Source of the DNA: Hyphodiscus hymeniophilus
Taxonomy: Eukaryota; Ascomycota; Leotiomycetes; Helotiales; Hyphodiscaceae
Length of the DNA: 64,000 nucleotides
NCBI GenBank assembly: GCA_016508695.1
Contig: VNKQ01000016.1
Location: 930,001 to 994,000 of the forward strand
Direction: 5' to 3'
Below are positions 11,307-23,799 of the stretch, piece by piece. Both the position numbers and the translations under genes were made by a program. The notes under the pieces are model-generated. The model saw only the letters and a program-made list of their open reading frames with translations. It did not search any database and was not told where the DNA came from. How positions within the stretch are numbered: the stretch's first letter is position 1; the number at the start of each line of letters is the position of its first letter.

Positions 11307-12430
11307 TGGAGCGGTCCTAGTGACTTAATGGCACTATCTTGGACATGCCCAGTAACTACTACCATCCTATCATACGCAATCATGTGACGTTTTCTCCCAG
11401 CCGCTCTCACTCAGTCCCTCTTCCTTCCAGTTTGAAGATAAGCCAGTAAATGCATAGACGTTCATAACAAACACGCCAGAGGAGGCTTGCTGATTTACTT
11501 CAACCCCTGCAATACCAAACCCCGTTCACATGTAGGAGTCGTAGGATCTCCCAAATCTTGTTCGTAGGAGTCCTTGGACAGTAGAAAGCGATTTGGAGCC
11601 CTTACCCCGAAGAACGTTGGAATTGATACTGGCTTGAATACAGTCACCTAGTGAAAACATCAGAGGGTAGACTGTGTGTGACTCTTGTTTCCAAGAGTTC
11701 CCCTTTCAGAAAGTCCATGGATTCTTTGACTCTTTCCATTTCCAAAGTACTTTTCATAGTTGAACAGCTCAGCTCATGCTCTACCGGTGTATGCTGTTGT
11801 GACGCGATCGTGCCCGAGCAGTTAGAATCGCATTACGAGCCAATTCCTACCCAGTCATACTCCCTGAGTCATATGCCACGCCTGTGACTGCATTCGTAAA
11901 GGTCTGCAGTCACAGTGTCGCAGCAACTATTTGCCCATGCTTTCACGTCGGGGGTCTCAAACAGAGCGTTGATACCTGTCTACACAGGATATTTTCAAAG
12001 AGTATGAGCTAGCCAGAATATTCCAGGATGGCTCTTCGCCTGATCAAAATTGGTTCAAGAGCATTTCAAGCCATCTCCCAATCTGTCATCTACATGCAGC
12101 AGATACGACACTATGCGGAAGAGAGCCAATGGTCATGAAATCGTAAAATTTGACTATCTGTTTACAATGAAAGCTCGTCTACATACAACCAATCAATTTT
12201 GAAGGTATCCATTCCCTTGAGGCAAAAAACTTATAACGACTTTCGTTAGGCGTAATGGTATCTAGGCAGAAAAAAAGAAAACTATGAGTTCTCGGTGCCA
12301 AAGAGGTGTGGGCATACAGTTGGTTTATCGTGACAGGAGTACATGGTAAATATTGACGTTAAAAACACCCATATTTTGGGCTTCAAAACGTGAAATGAAA
12401 ATTTTCAAAAGATTCCTTGCTTAACATCGA
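11307..12430. other. intergenic, no supported gene
   Basis: No coding feature, repeat or RNA gene is recognised. The right end should be the 3' flank of the large minus-strand gene. Confidence 0.4.
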
Positions 12431-15400
12431 CTAATGGACCTTCTTTCTGCCGAACATGCGTTGGAAAGCACTCGCTTCGTCTCTTTGGAGAGTGGGCGTG
12501 AAGGTCTGAGGCTGACTACTGGAGGGGGGAGGTTCGCTCCTCAAAAAGGAAGCCAGGTCATTCGTCCTGGATGTGGTATATACTGCCTCACGTGGCTGGT
12601 AGTTCTTTCGCACCACCTTATTTCGAGCGGTGTCAAGCTGTGAGACGTAGTCACTGCCAGGTCCACGAGCTGGCTCGTAGGTGGCTGGTTTGCTGCTGGA
12701 GAATTGCACCGCCAACGGTGTATGGGTAGGTAGCTGAGGTGGGTGACCAGTTGATCGTGTATCGTGGCCACTCGACTTTGGTTTTGGCGGTGGGTGAGGT
12801 CCAGAGTCTCTGCGGCCAAAGCGAGACATAATGCTCGTCGAACTCGACTTTTTCTTGATTTTGCCGGGTTTTGGAGCTGCGGTGTAGAGAGGCGCAGGGG
12901 AGGAATCCGGAGGGGGAGGAACACTTGCTAAGAACTCTGCCAGCGATTCTTCCTTGACAGGCTTCGGTCTTGAATGTGTGGCCGCTTGGTACTCTTCTTC
13001 TTCGTCGCTGAAGTCGATCTGGTACATGTCCGGAACTTTCCTCTGTTTCCTCTTTGGCATCATATCCTCCTCGTCAAACTTACCCCGGCTTTGGACGGGT
13101 AGAGGCCTGTTCGTCTTCGCAGAGCTGGAGAGCAAAGCGCTTTGGGAATTGATAGAGCTATGCATTGATTCTGTTGCTTGGCTGTAGCGGGGATCGGGCA
13201 GAGAGGCGTCGATTGCTTTTCCACCAACGGCACCAGACATTTGGTCGGAGTCCATAGTGGTGCGGAAAGGAGCAACGGTGCGAGGTATGCGATGAGCTTC
13301 TTTTTCAAGTTGAGGACCACTCCTGACAAAGTCGATGAGGTCCGAAATACTGTCACCGTGAGAGACTACAGCATCGCGAGCTTGCAGTCTGTTCCGACCT
13401 GCACTCGATCCTGCACGACGAGGGAGCGAATTCGCAGTACCAACACGCGCAGTGGCTCCGCTGAAAGTACGTGCATTGCCATTAATGCCACGGTACCCAC
13501 TCTCGGCAGGAGCGGTTCGAGGAGGAACGGGCTCGTAAGAACCAGGCGGGGCTGTAGAAGAGATGAATTCGGCCAGGTCTCCCATTGATTCCCTTTCAAC
13601 TCTGGCATCACGTGGTTGAGGAGCATTGGGTCGTAACCTCGCTCCCATATTGGCAGCGGGTCCAGGCGTGGGCCTTGACACCTTATTTGACTTAGTTGAT
13701 TTCGGGGTTTCGGCTGTTGGGTTTGCATGGAACCCTGTGTATTTGCTGACCGATGAGGAATGGGATCTGCTAGTTAGAGGTCTCGAGCTTTCCTGGGAGT
13801 TATGCACCATAGGTGGTGCAGCAAACCGTGGAGATTCTGGAAGGCCCTTCAGATATGTTAGCTTGGCTTCCAGATTGCACTACGAAAGCATACCTCAATA
13901 TTTCGCATATTTTTCGGGGTAAGCGTGTACTGAATGGTCTGGTCGCTGTGAATGAGTTGCTCAAAGCTCTGACTCTTGTCTCCCGCAGCGTTTGTGGGGC
14001 TTTCTTCTGAAGTTCGCACTGGCTTCAATTTGTTTGAGACAGACGACGATCCAGATGCCGAACCAGGCGTATGGTTTGGTCGCTTTGACTGCTCTTTTGG
14101 CATAGGAGGCGAGTGGCGAGGGATACTAGTAGCATGCGGTCGGATTGATCTTGATGGGTCTCGTTGAGTATATGCTGAGGAGGAGGCGGAAACCGATGGT
14201 GAGTGTCCATTCAAACCATGTTCGGACGCGCTGTAGCCATCTTGACTTAGAGCAATTGAGCTAGCTTCATCTGAAGTATCCGGAGCACCCTCCATCATTT
14301 CTCGTAGGGGTGTAAGAGGAGGCACGCCACCTTCAATACCAAGGGCCTTGGAGCTCACTCCTAGGTTTGATGTCGTCGGAGGAGCTTGTGGCTCATTGAC
14401 ACCTTGGCCTACAATAACTTGGGATTTCCGAGCTACGGGAGGTGCGGATAATACAAATCCAGAAGCTTGAGAAGCTCCATCTTTTGACGTAGTTCGGGGA
14501 ATGGTCTGATGGGAAGTCGGGGTCTTCAACACGTTGACTCCTGGCATTACAGCTGCAATGTCTGTTGGAACTGCTGTTGTTGGCGTTGATTCCGTCTCAG
14601 TGGCCTCTTTTTCCTCAAAAATTGGTTCTTCAGCGCTGTTTCTCGCATGTCTCGAGCTTAACTGAGATCCAGCGCGTACAAGCGGACTGGACGTTGGACC
14701 TCTTGAGACAGGACTTGCCATTCGAGGTGTTGGCCCATCTAGCATAGAATGTATGCTATTGGGACGAGACCCAATGGTTGGTCGTCCGCCCACGTAATCG
14801 GCAGCGTCGACAGACCCATGTCGTGATCGAGAAGGGCTTTTGGGAGAAGCGACATCAATAAGTCGCAGGGAATGAACGCTGTTCGCGCGGACACTGCCTT
14901 GTCTAGAAGGTGCTCTGGATTCATCTGGAGTGAGAGGTCCTCCGATGGAAACACGAGAAGAGGTGAGGATTTGAGGCTCTTCAATGAACTCCTCCTCGGC
15001 GTCTATCTCCTCCTTGTAATCCACGTCGGTTTGAGGAGCTTGTCCATTCACTGCGGCTGCGATGCCAGCCACAGCAGTAGCTCCAATCGTTGCAGCGCTT
15101 GCAATAACTTCAGCAATCATACTTTTTGACCCTTGCGATAGATCTTTTATTTGATCTGACTCCTCAAATTGGGTTCCCTCTGTCTTTGCAGCGACTCGTT
15201 CGTCAGAGGCTTCACCCATCACCGGCACCTCCGCCATATCTAAGTCCTCAGAATGCTGTTCTTCTGCCTTCGTCACAGCTTTGTTGTTGGATACTTCTTT
15301 CCTCGCCGGCTCGTCTTCCATCTCGTGGTCGTCGTTTGTCTCAACAATACCACTTTTTGCGCGCTTCGCAATTGGTGAGGTGAATATCGACTGCACAGGT

Positions 15401-16704
15401 GAGGGTAGAGAGTGAGAGCGCTTCCTCCCGCTGGAAGCTAGAAAGATAGGGGTTTGCGGCTGCGATGAGGTTGGAGTAAGTAATTGGTCGCTAAGATGCG
15501 ATGTGAATATCATTAAGCTCTTTGGGCGCTGCTTCTGGGGGATCAATTCCTCCTTCTCCTCGTCATCCTCCTCGTCGCCGACCTGTTTCGCCAGCCCAGG
15601 AATTTCAATTTCTCTGATATCGTCGTCAGACATGGGGAGGGGTACAGCGGCGGCGTATTCATGCGTCGCTAGAGCGGCGTCTATTGATGGTCGCTGCAAA
15701 ATCTCTTTTATATTGTCTTCTGGAGCAATGCTGGCGGATCGGCTGGCTTGAGCTTGAGAGCGCAGCGATTCTCGTGAAAAGGAATGGGTCATAGACATCG
15801 AAGTATTTGGTGATCGAATTCGTTTCTTCCAACCTCTCCATAGTCTGCCCAGAGTTCTGTCCAGTGCAACTCTCTCCATATCTGATTCCTCTACCACAAC
15901 CCGCTCGGCGATTTCTGAGTATGTGCTTGTTCCGTCTCTATCTTGTCTCTCGTGCCTTGCTCGTAATCTATGGTACGCGGCTTGCCCTGCGACGACGAGG
16001 ACCTGCTCGCCCATAAATTCCAAAATAGAGGTCAGGAAAATGGCAACCGCTGGTGAGACTACGCCTGGATTATTGGAAAATCGATTGTTTGAACCAGGGG
16101 GACCATCTAGTTGTTCTTGCTCTGTGTAGAGGTCTTCGTCCTCTTCTTCCATATCGCCCAAGGACGAATACACCATACACCGTAGACGTGTACGCTTCCA
16201 GACCAGTTCCAGATCCCAATCACCTGTAGGCTCAAGTCCGTTATGAAATGCCATCAACTCCTCATCCTCCCCTCCCCCTAGATATTCGTGAAGTTCCTGA
16301 TCAGCGCCACTGATCGCCTCCTTTGCAAGTTTTGGCTTCAAGACTTCAGCCACTGCTGGGCGTAGGGAAGCCAAAGAGGTCGATCTAGATATCGAGAGGA
16401 AATTGAAGAGGAGCTGATCTAGAAATCGGTTGACCAATTTCAGAGCAAGCGGCGCAACCATTGCAGTCTCGCCGGAAGGTTCAATTCCATGCTGATCGAG
16501 CCAAGTATCGGCTTGGCTATCATGGTCGTTGGTAACTATCTGTGACGCTGCAGACGCAGCAATGAACGCAGGTTCGGGAGAGGAAGACATCGGGGGAGAA
16601 AGAAGGCCTCCATAGCCAGTCAGTGAAGGTCTGTCGCTCGAGATGCTGTGCGACCTGTTGGTACGAGGAGAGACGCTCTGCAGCGAGATCTCGGTAGGAG
16701 CCAT
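12431..16704 (-). CDS. large disordered protein with an H2A-like histone-fold segment
   Basis: One gene of two exons, 16704-13894 and 13846-12431, joined by a 47-nt intron (GTATGC...CTGAAG). It encodes 1408 residues. The ordered part is N-terminal. Residues about 216-245 (VSPAVAIFLTSILEFMGEQV onward, ending in AGQAA) match the long alpha-2 helix of histone H2A in pattern. Residues about 263-292 (SEIAERVVVEESDMERVALD, then LGRLWRGWKKR) match what follows in H2A: a helix preceding a basic end. A hydrophobic helix at about 84-108 could be alpha-1. The rest is low complexity: Ser/Pro/Thr-rich, acidic stretches, a Lys/Arg patch (PKRKQRKVPD) and repeated short motifs such as DLAEFISS, DLIDFVRSG, SLAEFLAS and DLASFLRSEPPP. 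I do not know the protein's function; the fold suggests chromatin or a histone-fold partner complex. Confidence 0.8.
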
Positions 16705-19693
16705 ATTGATGCTGTTGTGCCAAAAAGCTGCAGGACAATGCGCCTGCTCTCAATATATCCTTACGTTCAGTTGTATGTTCCACTGGGCGCAAAGTTTATC
16801 TGCAGCAATGTGATAGATGCGTATGCTCTGTAATTCGGACAAAACTGGAACCTGTTCCAATGCGACCAATTCCGAAGTCTGCAGTCAACGGTCCGGGTTA
16901 GCTGAAAGAACACGGTGGACGTTGTTAGAGGTAGGTGGGATCGGTAAGGTTGTTCATGCACTCAATTGACTTCTGGAGAGACGATATTCTCCATCAACCT
17001 CTGGCAGAGTGTCTGGAGATGCTGTGGCACATGAAAGACACTGCGCGATGTTTCCACATGGAGGACTCATGGGGAAAACGCTTTTTGAGATGAAACGAGG
17101 CCCGGCCAGCATTCTGTGAAGCTAAAGTGTTCGGACGTACCTGGAAGATAGATCACGAGCTCCACAAGCAACAAAGGAATGAAATGGCTAGTGAGACGGC
17201 ATGCAATTCAATGTCGTGATATCTTGCGAGGTTGTACGCAGAAGATAGTAATTGTACAAACAGACGGCTGCACAGAGACTCTCTACACACTTTCACTCTG
17301 TCTCCTGAGCGCAAACGGAGTCGTCCTTCTTTGGGCTTAGCACAGGTACCGCAGAAACGGAATGATATTGCTTTTCCGGGGAGTCGTGATGTAGCCACAA
17401 CACACGCACGACGCCTCGACGAGTGAGGTTTAAGAAGATGACAGGTCATAGAATTTTATGTTCGTATAGCCTCTAGGGCAGGTTTATGAGGATCTGGAGA
17501 TCAGTTCAGTGTCGCATCACCACTGGGGTGTTGGTGGCTGGGAATGAAAAGCGACATCTCACGCTATTCGCATTTTGACCCACACACATGGCAGTAACCC
17601 GCTTACAGTAAGACAGACGGGAAAAAGGGGCTTTTCAAGATCTGATTGCCTTAGTCTGTGGGCGAATGGGATATCTGCATTGACGATCTGAAGATTCGGG
17701 ATGCCGTCTGAACAATTTGCTTTCCGCTGGTGAAAACATTGCCGTGAGAAATTAGAATGCTGTTCAAGAGACTGTCTAAGTCCATTCACGGTTCACGCCT
17801 TTCAATGTTCACAGAGAATGTTAACATCAGCCCCTTGTACTTTGAACGGTAATGCTGAACGCTACGATTCTTGAGATCCTAACTTCTTCCCCTTTATCAG
17901 CTCCTCAAAGAACAGTAGCATGCCGTGATCATCATTGGGCGGCGGAGCCTCGGTCTATGAAGCTGGCAGATCTCGGTCTAATGGTGTATGGATGGCGCGC
18001 TATTGAGGAGGAGTCCAAGACATTGACACTTGGATCATGGATGGTGGCTCTGATGTGACTCTATCCGGATAATCGCCTCCACATGAGTCTGGGGGTGGTG
18101 CCTCAGCTTGCTCGACTCCCGTAAGGAGAGATACAGTAGTCGTCGACTTTCTTTTGGCAATGAATCAATTCTGCAATGATTGTCATTTGCCCTGGGGTCC
18201 TCCGTAGATCGGTCCTCTTCTGATCGGGGAGGAATGTGTGTAACAGACCAACAGTCTGTCGAGACCGTGTAACCCAAGTATTCTGGCGGTGTGATCCAGG
18301 CGAGCCATGCATGCTGCACATAAATGTTTCACATTCGTAAAAGCCTAAGGTCAATATCATGTCACGTGCGATTTACAGTGTAAGAGTCTGTGCGCGAACT
18401 CCAAGCATGAGTCCACAAAGGCCCGAAAGGGTGTTTATGTCCCGTTGGGTCAAACACAATCGCAGGTTGCTGAATGGCCCTTACCAGTTCTGGAATCTCT
18501 TTGTCCAGTTGGGGAAGCTCGAGGATGATGTGCATATTTTGAAACAGCGACAGGACACCTGCTAGTACTAGTAGTGGCGTTATCCTCCGATATCTCCTAT
18601 TCTCACGAATTCCTCCAGTCCAGGTCTTTTGGACAGAGTCAACAGATCTGCCGTGAGCTGCAGCAGCAAACAGCTTGTTCGCTTGATTTCTTCATCAGAG
18701 TTGCTTTAAGGCAAAAAATCAGAGTCACTCATTCACATGGCTACTTGCATTTGAGCGAAACGCAAACCCACCTATTCCCTCGTCTACAGCCGTGAATGAA
18801 CCAACGGCTACCTACAGCTTCTGGTCTTAATTGACGGGTAGCGAACCGTTTTCAAAGTCACAAACGACGTACAAGAATATACCACTCAAGGTCTCGAACC
18901 CATTACAAGTCATACCTCAAAGGCACATGCTGAGCCTAAAGGGTTCAAATATGCGATGCACGGTTGTATCGTATCGATATTTTCTTCTTTCAAATCCTGC
19001 TGAGCAAACGGCGGATTTGACCAGGAGATCCTATCGACATATAGTACCAATGGACAGCCAATGCAAATACAATGCCCCGATGCTTCAAATGGCATGAGTT
19101 CGATCGAGGATTCGTGTCTCGGATCAGCGTTCTCCATCACCAACGCCTATATGTTACCAGCAGTCTGTTTTTGACGTCCTGATAGTTCGTCACCAATTTC
19201 GAGTCAAAGAACCCATCAGGGCACCTTGAAACCCATCCGCTATTGCTTTTACAACATCAATAGGGGGGTGCCGATAATTGGCATCCATCTTCGTTCACCG
19301 AAATGCAATCTCTGAGGAGATTAATGCTATCGCCATATCATCAAGCTACATCAAGCTCAAGATTACACCCAACACCATGTGCCCAGTACAACGGCATGAG
19401 TAATCATATAAATTCCGCACCCCGAGCATGGATTTCTCCTTCGACTCATTCTAGTTCTTGAACTTATTCATAAGCTTTATGACCAAGTGCCATGAGCGAA
19501 GTGGTAACAGCGCACCGAATCTTGAGGAAATATCCATCCTCTTAACCCTTGACCGCTCACACACAGTCTAAACGGTCAGGCTTGGAAATCTCCAAGAATT
19601 CAAAACCCTAATTCCGGATAATACACGGCCTTGGAGTAGTTGTTTTTTCATGCTAAGCAGCGCAATAATCTACATCGACACCCTGTCTACTGC
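16705..19693. other. three-kilobase gene-poor region
   Basis: The left end is the promoter and leader of the large histone-fold gene. Elsewhere only short frames occur on both strands, none with a signal peptide, membrane pattern or family motif. I see no tRNA or transposon remnant that I can support. Confidence 0.4.
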
Positions 19694-20836
19694 CTATTGG
19701 CCTTCATTGTCAACGGCATGGAATCCCCTCGTTGTCCTTGCAAGGGCTGCACTCCTCCTCGCCCCCTGCGGTTCCCAGAGAACTTCTTTCTCGGCGCACA
19801 ATTGGTACAACAACCCTTTATTCCTCGCGTCAATAAACACAGTTATCAACTCAGTTTTCATTCCGTCGAGCTCTGCGTCACTCCTGGTGCTGATTTGCTC
19901 ATACCACAGACTTTGTAACGCGTCCGTGTTTGTCCTCCGACGAGCATCATCGCTTCTGGGGTGCCACAGTGTTTCCTCGTAGTTGAAAACAGTGTCTAAA
20001 GTATCTCCAGGTACAAGATAAGCCGCTTCCACCACTGATTGTCCGGTAGGGACAGGGAAAGCGAATGGTATGAGATAAGGGTCTGCTGCGAGGAATGTCG
20101 AGCTCATTAGATCTGAGAGATCGTCCATTCTGAACCCCATCAAACCGTCGATTCCCATGCCTGCAAGACTTCTCAAAATCTCCGCTATGCACATATTAGC
20201 TTCCGTTGTGCATCATTCCTTTGGGGCCGATCTTCCATACATAAAGGCCCATCTTCATCCTCATCGAAGGGTGGCCTGCTATCCTTTGACAATGCCTCAA
20301 TTCTACCCTGCCGGATTCCCAGATTCCAGGCAAGATGGTACATTTTATCATTTTGCTGCGGATATGGGCCCCGGTATCCATTCGGGATGAATTTATGGTC
20401 TTTGTATATCTCGAACGAGCGTTCGTATATGCAATCCAGACACCATCTGGGATGCGCGATAGTAAATCCCGCCCTCGAGAATCGAACATCGTTTCGATCA
20501 AAAAAATACTCCTTCCTAATATCCCGATCATTGATGTCTCTACCATAGATATGGCCACATGCCCAATGTACAGGCATAGCGTCCTCAGGACGGCCTCGAC
20601 ATCTGGGGCATAAGTTTGCTGCATATCTTGGTCAGCTTCTCTACGAGTCCAAGCAGAGGAAGATTACGAAAAGTAATATAAACAGTGTTATCATTTGCGA
20701 TTTGACTCTCCCTCATTTCTATCCCCGCCACCCCCTCCGGGTTTACCTCGCATTCATGATAGCACACCGAGAACAGGAATCTCTGCCCCGGTGGATACAA
20801 TCTGTTTCGAGTTCTCATAGGCAGTGAAAAAGCCAT
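19694..20836 (-). CDS. uncharacterised Cys/His-rich protein, paralog of the next gene upstream
   Basis: Three exons, 20836-20668, 20618-20241 and 20184-19694, sum to 346 codons. Both introns have fungal donors and branch-like sequences (GTAATC...GCTGACC...GCAG; GTATGG...GCTAAT...ATAG). The 345-residue product shows clustered metal-ligand candidates: CYHEC at about 25-29, CPRCRG from about 59, WACGHIYG and HPRWCLDC. This spacing looks like a RING-like or other zinc-binding module, but I cannot assign a known family. The block HPRWCxDC and a later motif G(I)RxGRxxAL are shared with the neighbour at 21237-21942, so the two arose by duplication. No targeting signal is evident. Confidence 0.72.
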
Positions 20837-21236
20837 GATTACTGCTATTAAATTTGCGCACCAGATGTGATCTAGGAGACAAGACGTACGATCTGATGTG
20901 AATACACAAAGATTTAGCCGGATGTGGAGTCATTTCACTTTCATTGTCAACGATCCATCATCTCTATGTCTTCACAGGCACTTGAACCAAGCGGAATTGA
21001 AAATTAGTTTCTCAATGCGGTGTTTGATATTTTTCCTTTGTAGTGTCATTTGTGAGGTCTCTTTGTGGGGTTCCTTGAGTACAAGTCATTAAGGGCTTGC
21101 ATTTGAAAGACGATGAGCTCCCCCTCTAGCCAGTAGTCTCACTTGCTTTATACGTTCCATCTGTCGCATACAAGGCCCTAATCCTTCAGACTATTTGAGC
21201 TCTGGTATCAGCAAATATGACAAATATTTCTGAACC
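20837..21236. other. spacer between tandem paralogs
   Basis: About 400 bases that should hold the promoter of the downstream paralog and the 3' end of the upstream one. No other feature is seen. Confidence 0.4.
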
Positions 21237-21942
21237 TCAAATCAAAGCCATGTCAAATAGCTCCTCTCGCTTGTCCGAATCAGCAAACATAGCGTTCTCC
21301 TCAAACCTACACTGCTCAGCCATACCCTCTGCCAATCCAAGATGATGTGCTTCCTGTATGAACAGATATTTGTGCCAATCCGCCGTCAACTCGTCCTCGA
21401 CAAGGTCCTGTTGTGCCATACGATTAGCAAGCTGATCAACTGACTCGTGTCCCACACTCATCTCGCCCATCATCTCATCCAAATCATCAACGTCCTTATC
21501 CACTCCCGGAACATCTTCAAAATACAAGGAAAGAGCTTTGACACGACCATCCCTAATACCACTCATATAAGCAAACTCAATAGTGATGTAGTCCTTATCT
21601 CTGTCTGAAGTCTGCAACGTGACCACTCTCTGCTCATATCTATTAGAAATGACTTCAGCACGGCTTTGCAGACAGTCGGGACACCAGCGGGGATGCAGCA
21701 AGAGCAAGACCCAGCGCCCTGAATCGTCCTGGCCGGAAAATTCGTCGTTTAGCTTGACGTCTTCGAGTCCGCCATTGTATGGATGGATGCAGCCGCCTAT
21801 TACAAGTGCTCGGTCAGTTTTGATCAATGGGTCATGGCTTGGACCTGAACCTACCATGCAGGTGCAATACGAATTTGCTGATTGCGCTGTCTGTGGTAGA
21901 CTCGGTGTTCGAAGCCGTATGCTCGACGGTGGTGTCAGACAT
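21237..21942 (-). CDS. uncharacterised Cys/His-rich protein, tandem paralog
   Basis: Two exons, 21942-21855 (start MSDTTVEHTASNTEST) and 21796-21237, sum to 216 codons with a 58-nt intron (GTAGGT...TAATAG). The 215-residue product shares with its neighbour the core HPRWCPDC, then SGIRDGRVKALSLYFED, in the same order and spacing. An IGGCIHPYN segment occupies the place of the neighbour's CGH motif. The C-terminal third is acidic and helical (EDELTADWHKYLF). It is shorter than its paralog and lacks the N-terminal CPRC pair. Function unknown; the pair sits beside another Cys-rich small protein and a Zn2Cys6 regulator. Confidence 0.72.
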
Positions 21943-22892
21943 TGTGATCGAGTTGCTTAATTGATTTGTTTACTCGGTTTTTTGTTCCGAGAAAGATGGA
22001 CGAGCGATCGCGACTCGTGCGCTCAAATCTCGTGGAAGTAGCGAGTTTGCAGCATTCATTGTTCACTTTTGTTCACTTTGGAAAGTGAATAGTAGTAGAC
22101 TTGGTAGACCTCCTGTGACCCTATCAAATGGGACTGCTCCATTCTGCTTCCTTACAGCCGGGTAGGGACTTTTAATTTCTGAATACGTTTGGCAATGCTG
22201 GAGCATCAATGTCCGTTGTCCGCACGTATGTTATGTTGAAAGTTCTAATCAAGTCATCATTTCGAAGTGCTTGGCAGCTATGCAGCAAAGTGATTCTCGT
22301 CCAAAGCGAACAAGCTTCTGACAATTGTTCTTACAGCACCAAGTGTCACAATTTGTCAAACACTCAGAGTTCTGGGGCATTTCAGAGCAGCTCAGCTCAG
22401 AGTCAGAGCTGCGAGCCTGCGAAAGCATTTCAGGAATAAGTATTCACTTATCATCCTGAGCGACAAGTCGTTGAACAAGCCTTTGAAACTGAAATGCAGT
22501 CCAAAATATTCTCGAAACGAGCTCAAGAAAGTAGAGGTACACTAAGACCAAGTCTCTTTATGTTTATTGTGGCTTTCCATAAAGAGACCAAGCAAATTGG
22601 ACAATCACATATTTCTACCGGCGACAAACCCCTTTCAACCTAAAATGAAATAATTGTTCAGTAATAAGTAAGGATATCATTGACATTATTACACAAATAG
22701 CCAAACTCCAAAGACCCATTTAATACAAGATCTTGACAGGCATTGAAGCCAATGGTGCCCTGATTTCACTTGTACTGTTATTGCACGAGTTGACGCTTTA
22801 TTGATTCTACATATGATGTCGAGCGAGCCAGCCCCATGGAAACCTTCAGGACTACCGATTCACTGGCTTTGCCAGACACAAGAATGCTGGCA
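21943..22892. other. intergenic, no supported gene
   Basis: The leftmost part is the promoter side of the shorter paralog. The remainder has no supported gene or repeat. Confidence 0.4.
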
Positions 22893-23360
22893 CTAATCTT
22901 TTGTAGATTGAAAATGACCGGGAAGAAAGCTGACAGCTTCCACATTGACGCTTCCAGCTTCACGAGTGTGAGCGCGCTGGTGTAAAGTCCTACTCATTTC
23001 ATAGGCTCGATCATCCTCGTCGGAATTTGACGAGCGAGGTGAAGTCATTTGACTTTGCTCTTGGAGATCCTGACGTGCATGGCCTTGCTGCTCCACGAGA
23101 CCGAGGGTCAAGGAAGAGTGAGATTGTGGGATTTGGAGAGTACGCAGAAGCGGGTAGGAGTACTTCTGATGGTGAGACGCCGTAGATGCTCGGAACATAC
23201 AAGAAGGGCAAAGTCCTTCGATACGAGTGGTACCCATAGGGGTGTTATTCCAGCATCCGCTTTTCAGTCCTAGAAATCTAGCTCCTTCGCATACACTTTC
23301 AACCAGCATCGCACCCCAATGTTGGCACTCCACATAGAAAGTTTCTGTGGTGTAGCACAT
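22893..23360 (-). CDS. small Cys-rich hypothetical protein
   Basis: An uninterrupted ATG-initiated frame of 155 residues. The first 57 residues hold regularly spaced ligand candidates: C2, C13-x-H15, C24, C36 and the pair CPSC near residue 51. This suggests a small zinc-binding module like those in many short fungal proteins of unknown role. The C-terminal two thirds is polar and Ser/Gln-rich (QDLQEQSQMTSPRSSNSDED) and probably disordered. No signal peptide is seen. It lies next to the tandem Cys/His-rich paralogs, but I find no direct sequence match to them. Confidence 0.55.
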   Translation of the reverse strand: MCYTTETFYVECQHWGAMLVESVCEGARFLGLKSGCWNNTPMGTTRIEGLCPSCMFRASTASHHQKYSYPLLRTLQIPQSHSSLTLGLVEQQGHARQDLQEQSQMTSPRSSNSDEDDRAYEMSRTLHQRAHTREAGSVNVEAVSFLPGHFQSTKD

Positions 23361-23799
23361 CTTGATGAAGCAGAGCGTGAGTTGGTTGGTGTGTGAGAAG
23401 TTGACGCTTCTGAGCTTGCTGAGACTTCACTGGAAAGGAATTTTTTAGAAATGAAATAAGCAACATCATAGCTGGCAGCTGGAGTTATGTATAAAAAGAG
23501 TTGTTGTTGTTCTGAGACAAAAGATTTGCTGTTCTACGCTGATTGTCGTTTTGCAGATTATCTGAACAAAAATAACAGTGTAGACAATGACGTGATGTCA
23601 AATTGTTCTCTACAAGAGACTTTGAATGATTTTTACCCCAGAATAAAGACAATGGGATGCGTGACAAAGTGGCAGACTGTTTGATGAAAAGGAAGAGTTT
23701 GGAGAATATTGTTAACACGTGACCGATGCACGATGACCTCCTCCGCAGCTGCAGAAACGTTTGCACTGAGATTGTACATATCATGAAAAGGAATATCAG
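23361..23799. other. intergenic
   Basis: About 440 AT-rich bases between two minus-strand genes. Only short overlapping frames occur. Confidence 0.35.

Noticed and set aside
18890..18960. A tRNA B-box-like GGTTCGAGACC on the minus strand
   Set aside because: The flanking bases do not pair into a T-arm, and no A box or acceptor stem fits.
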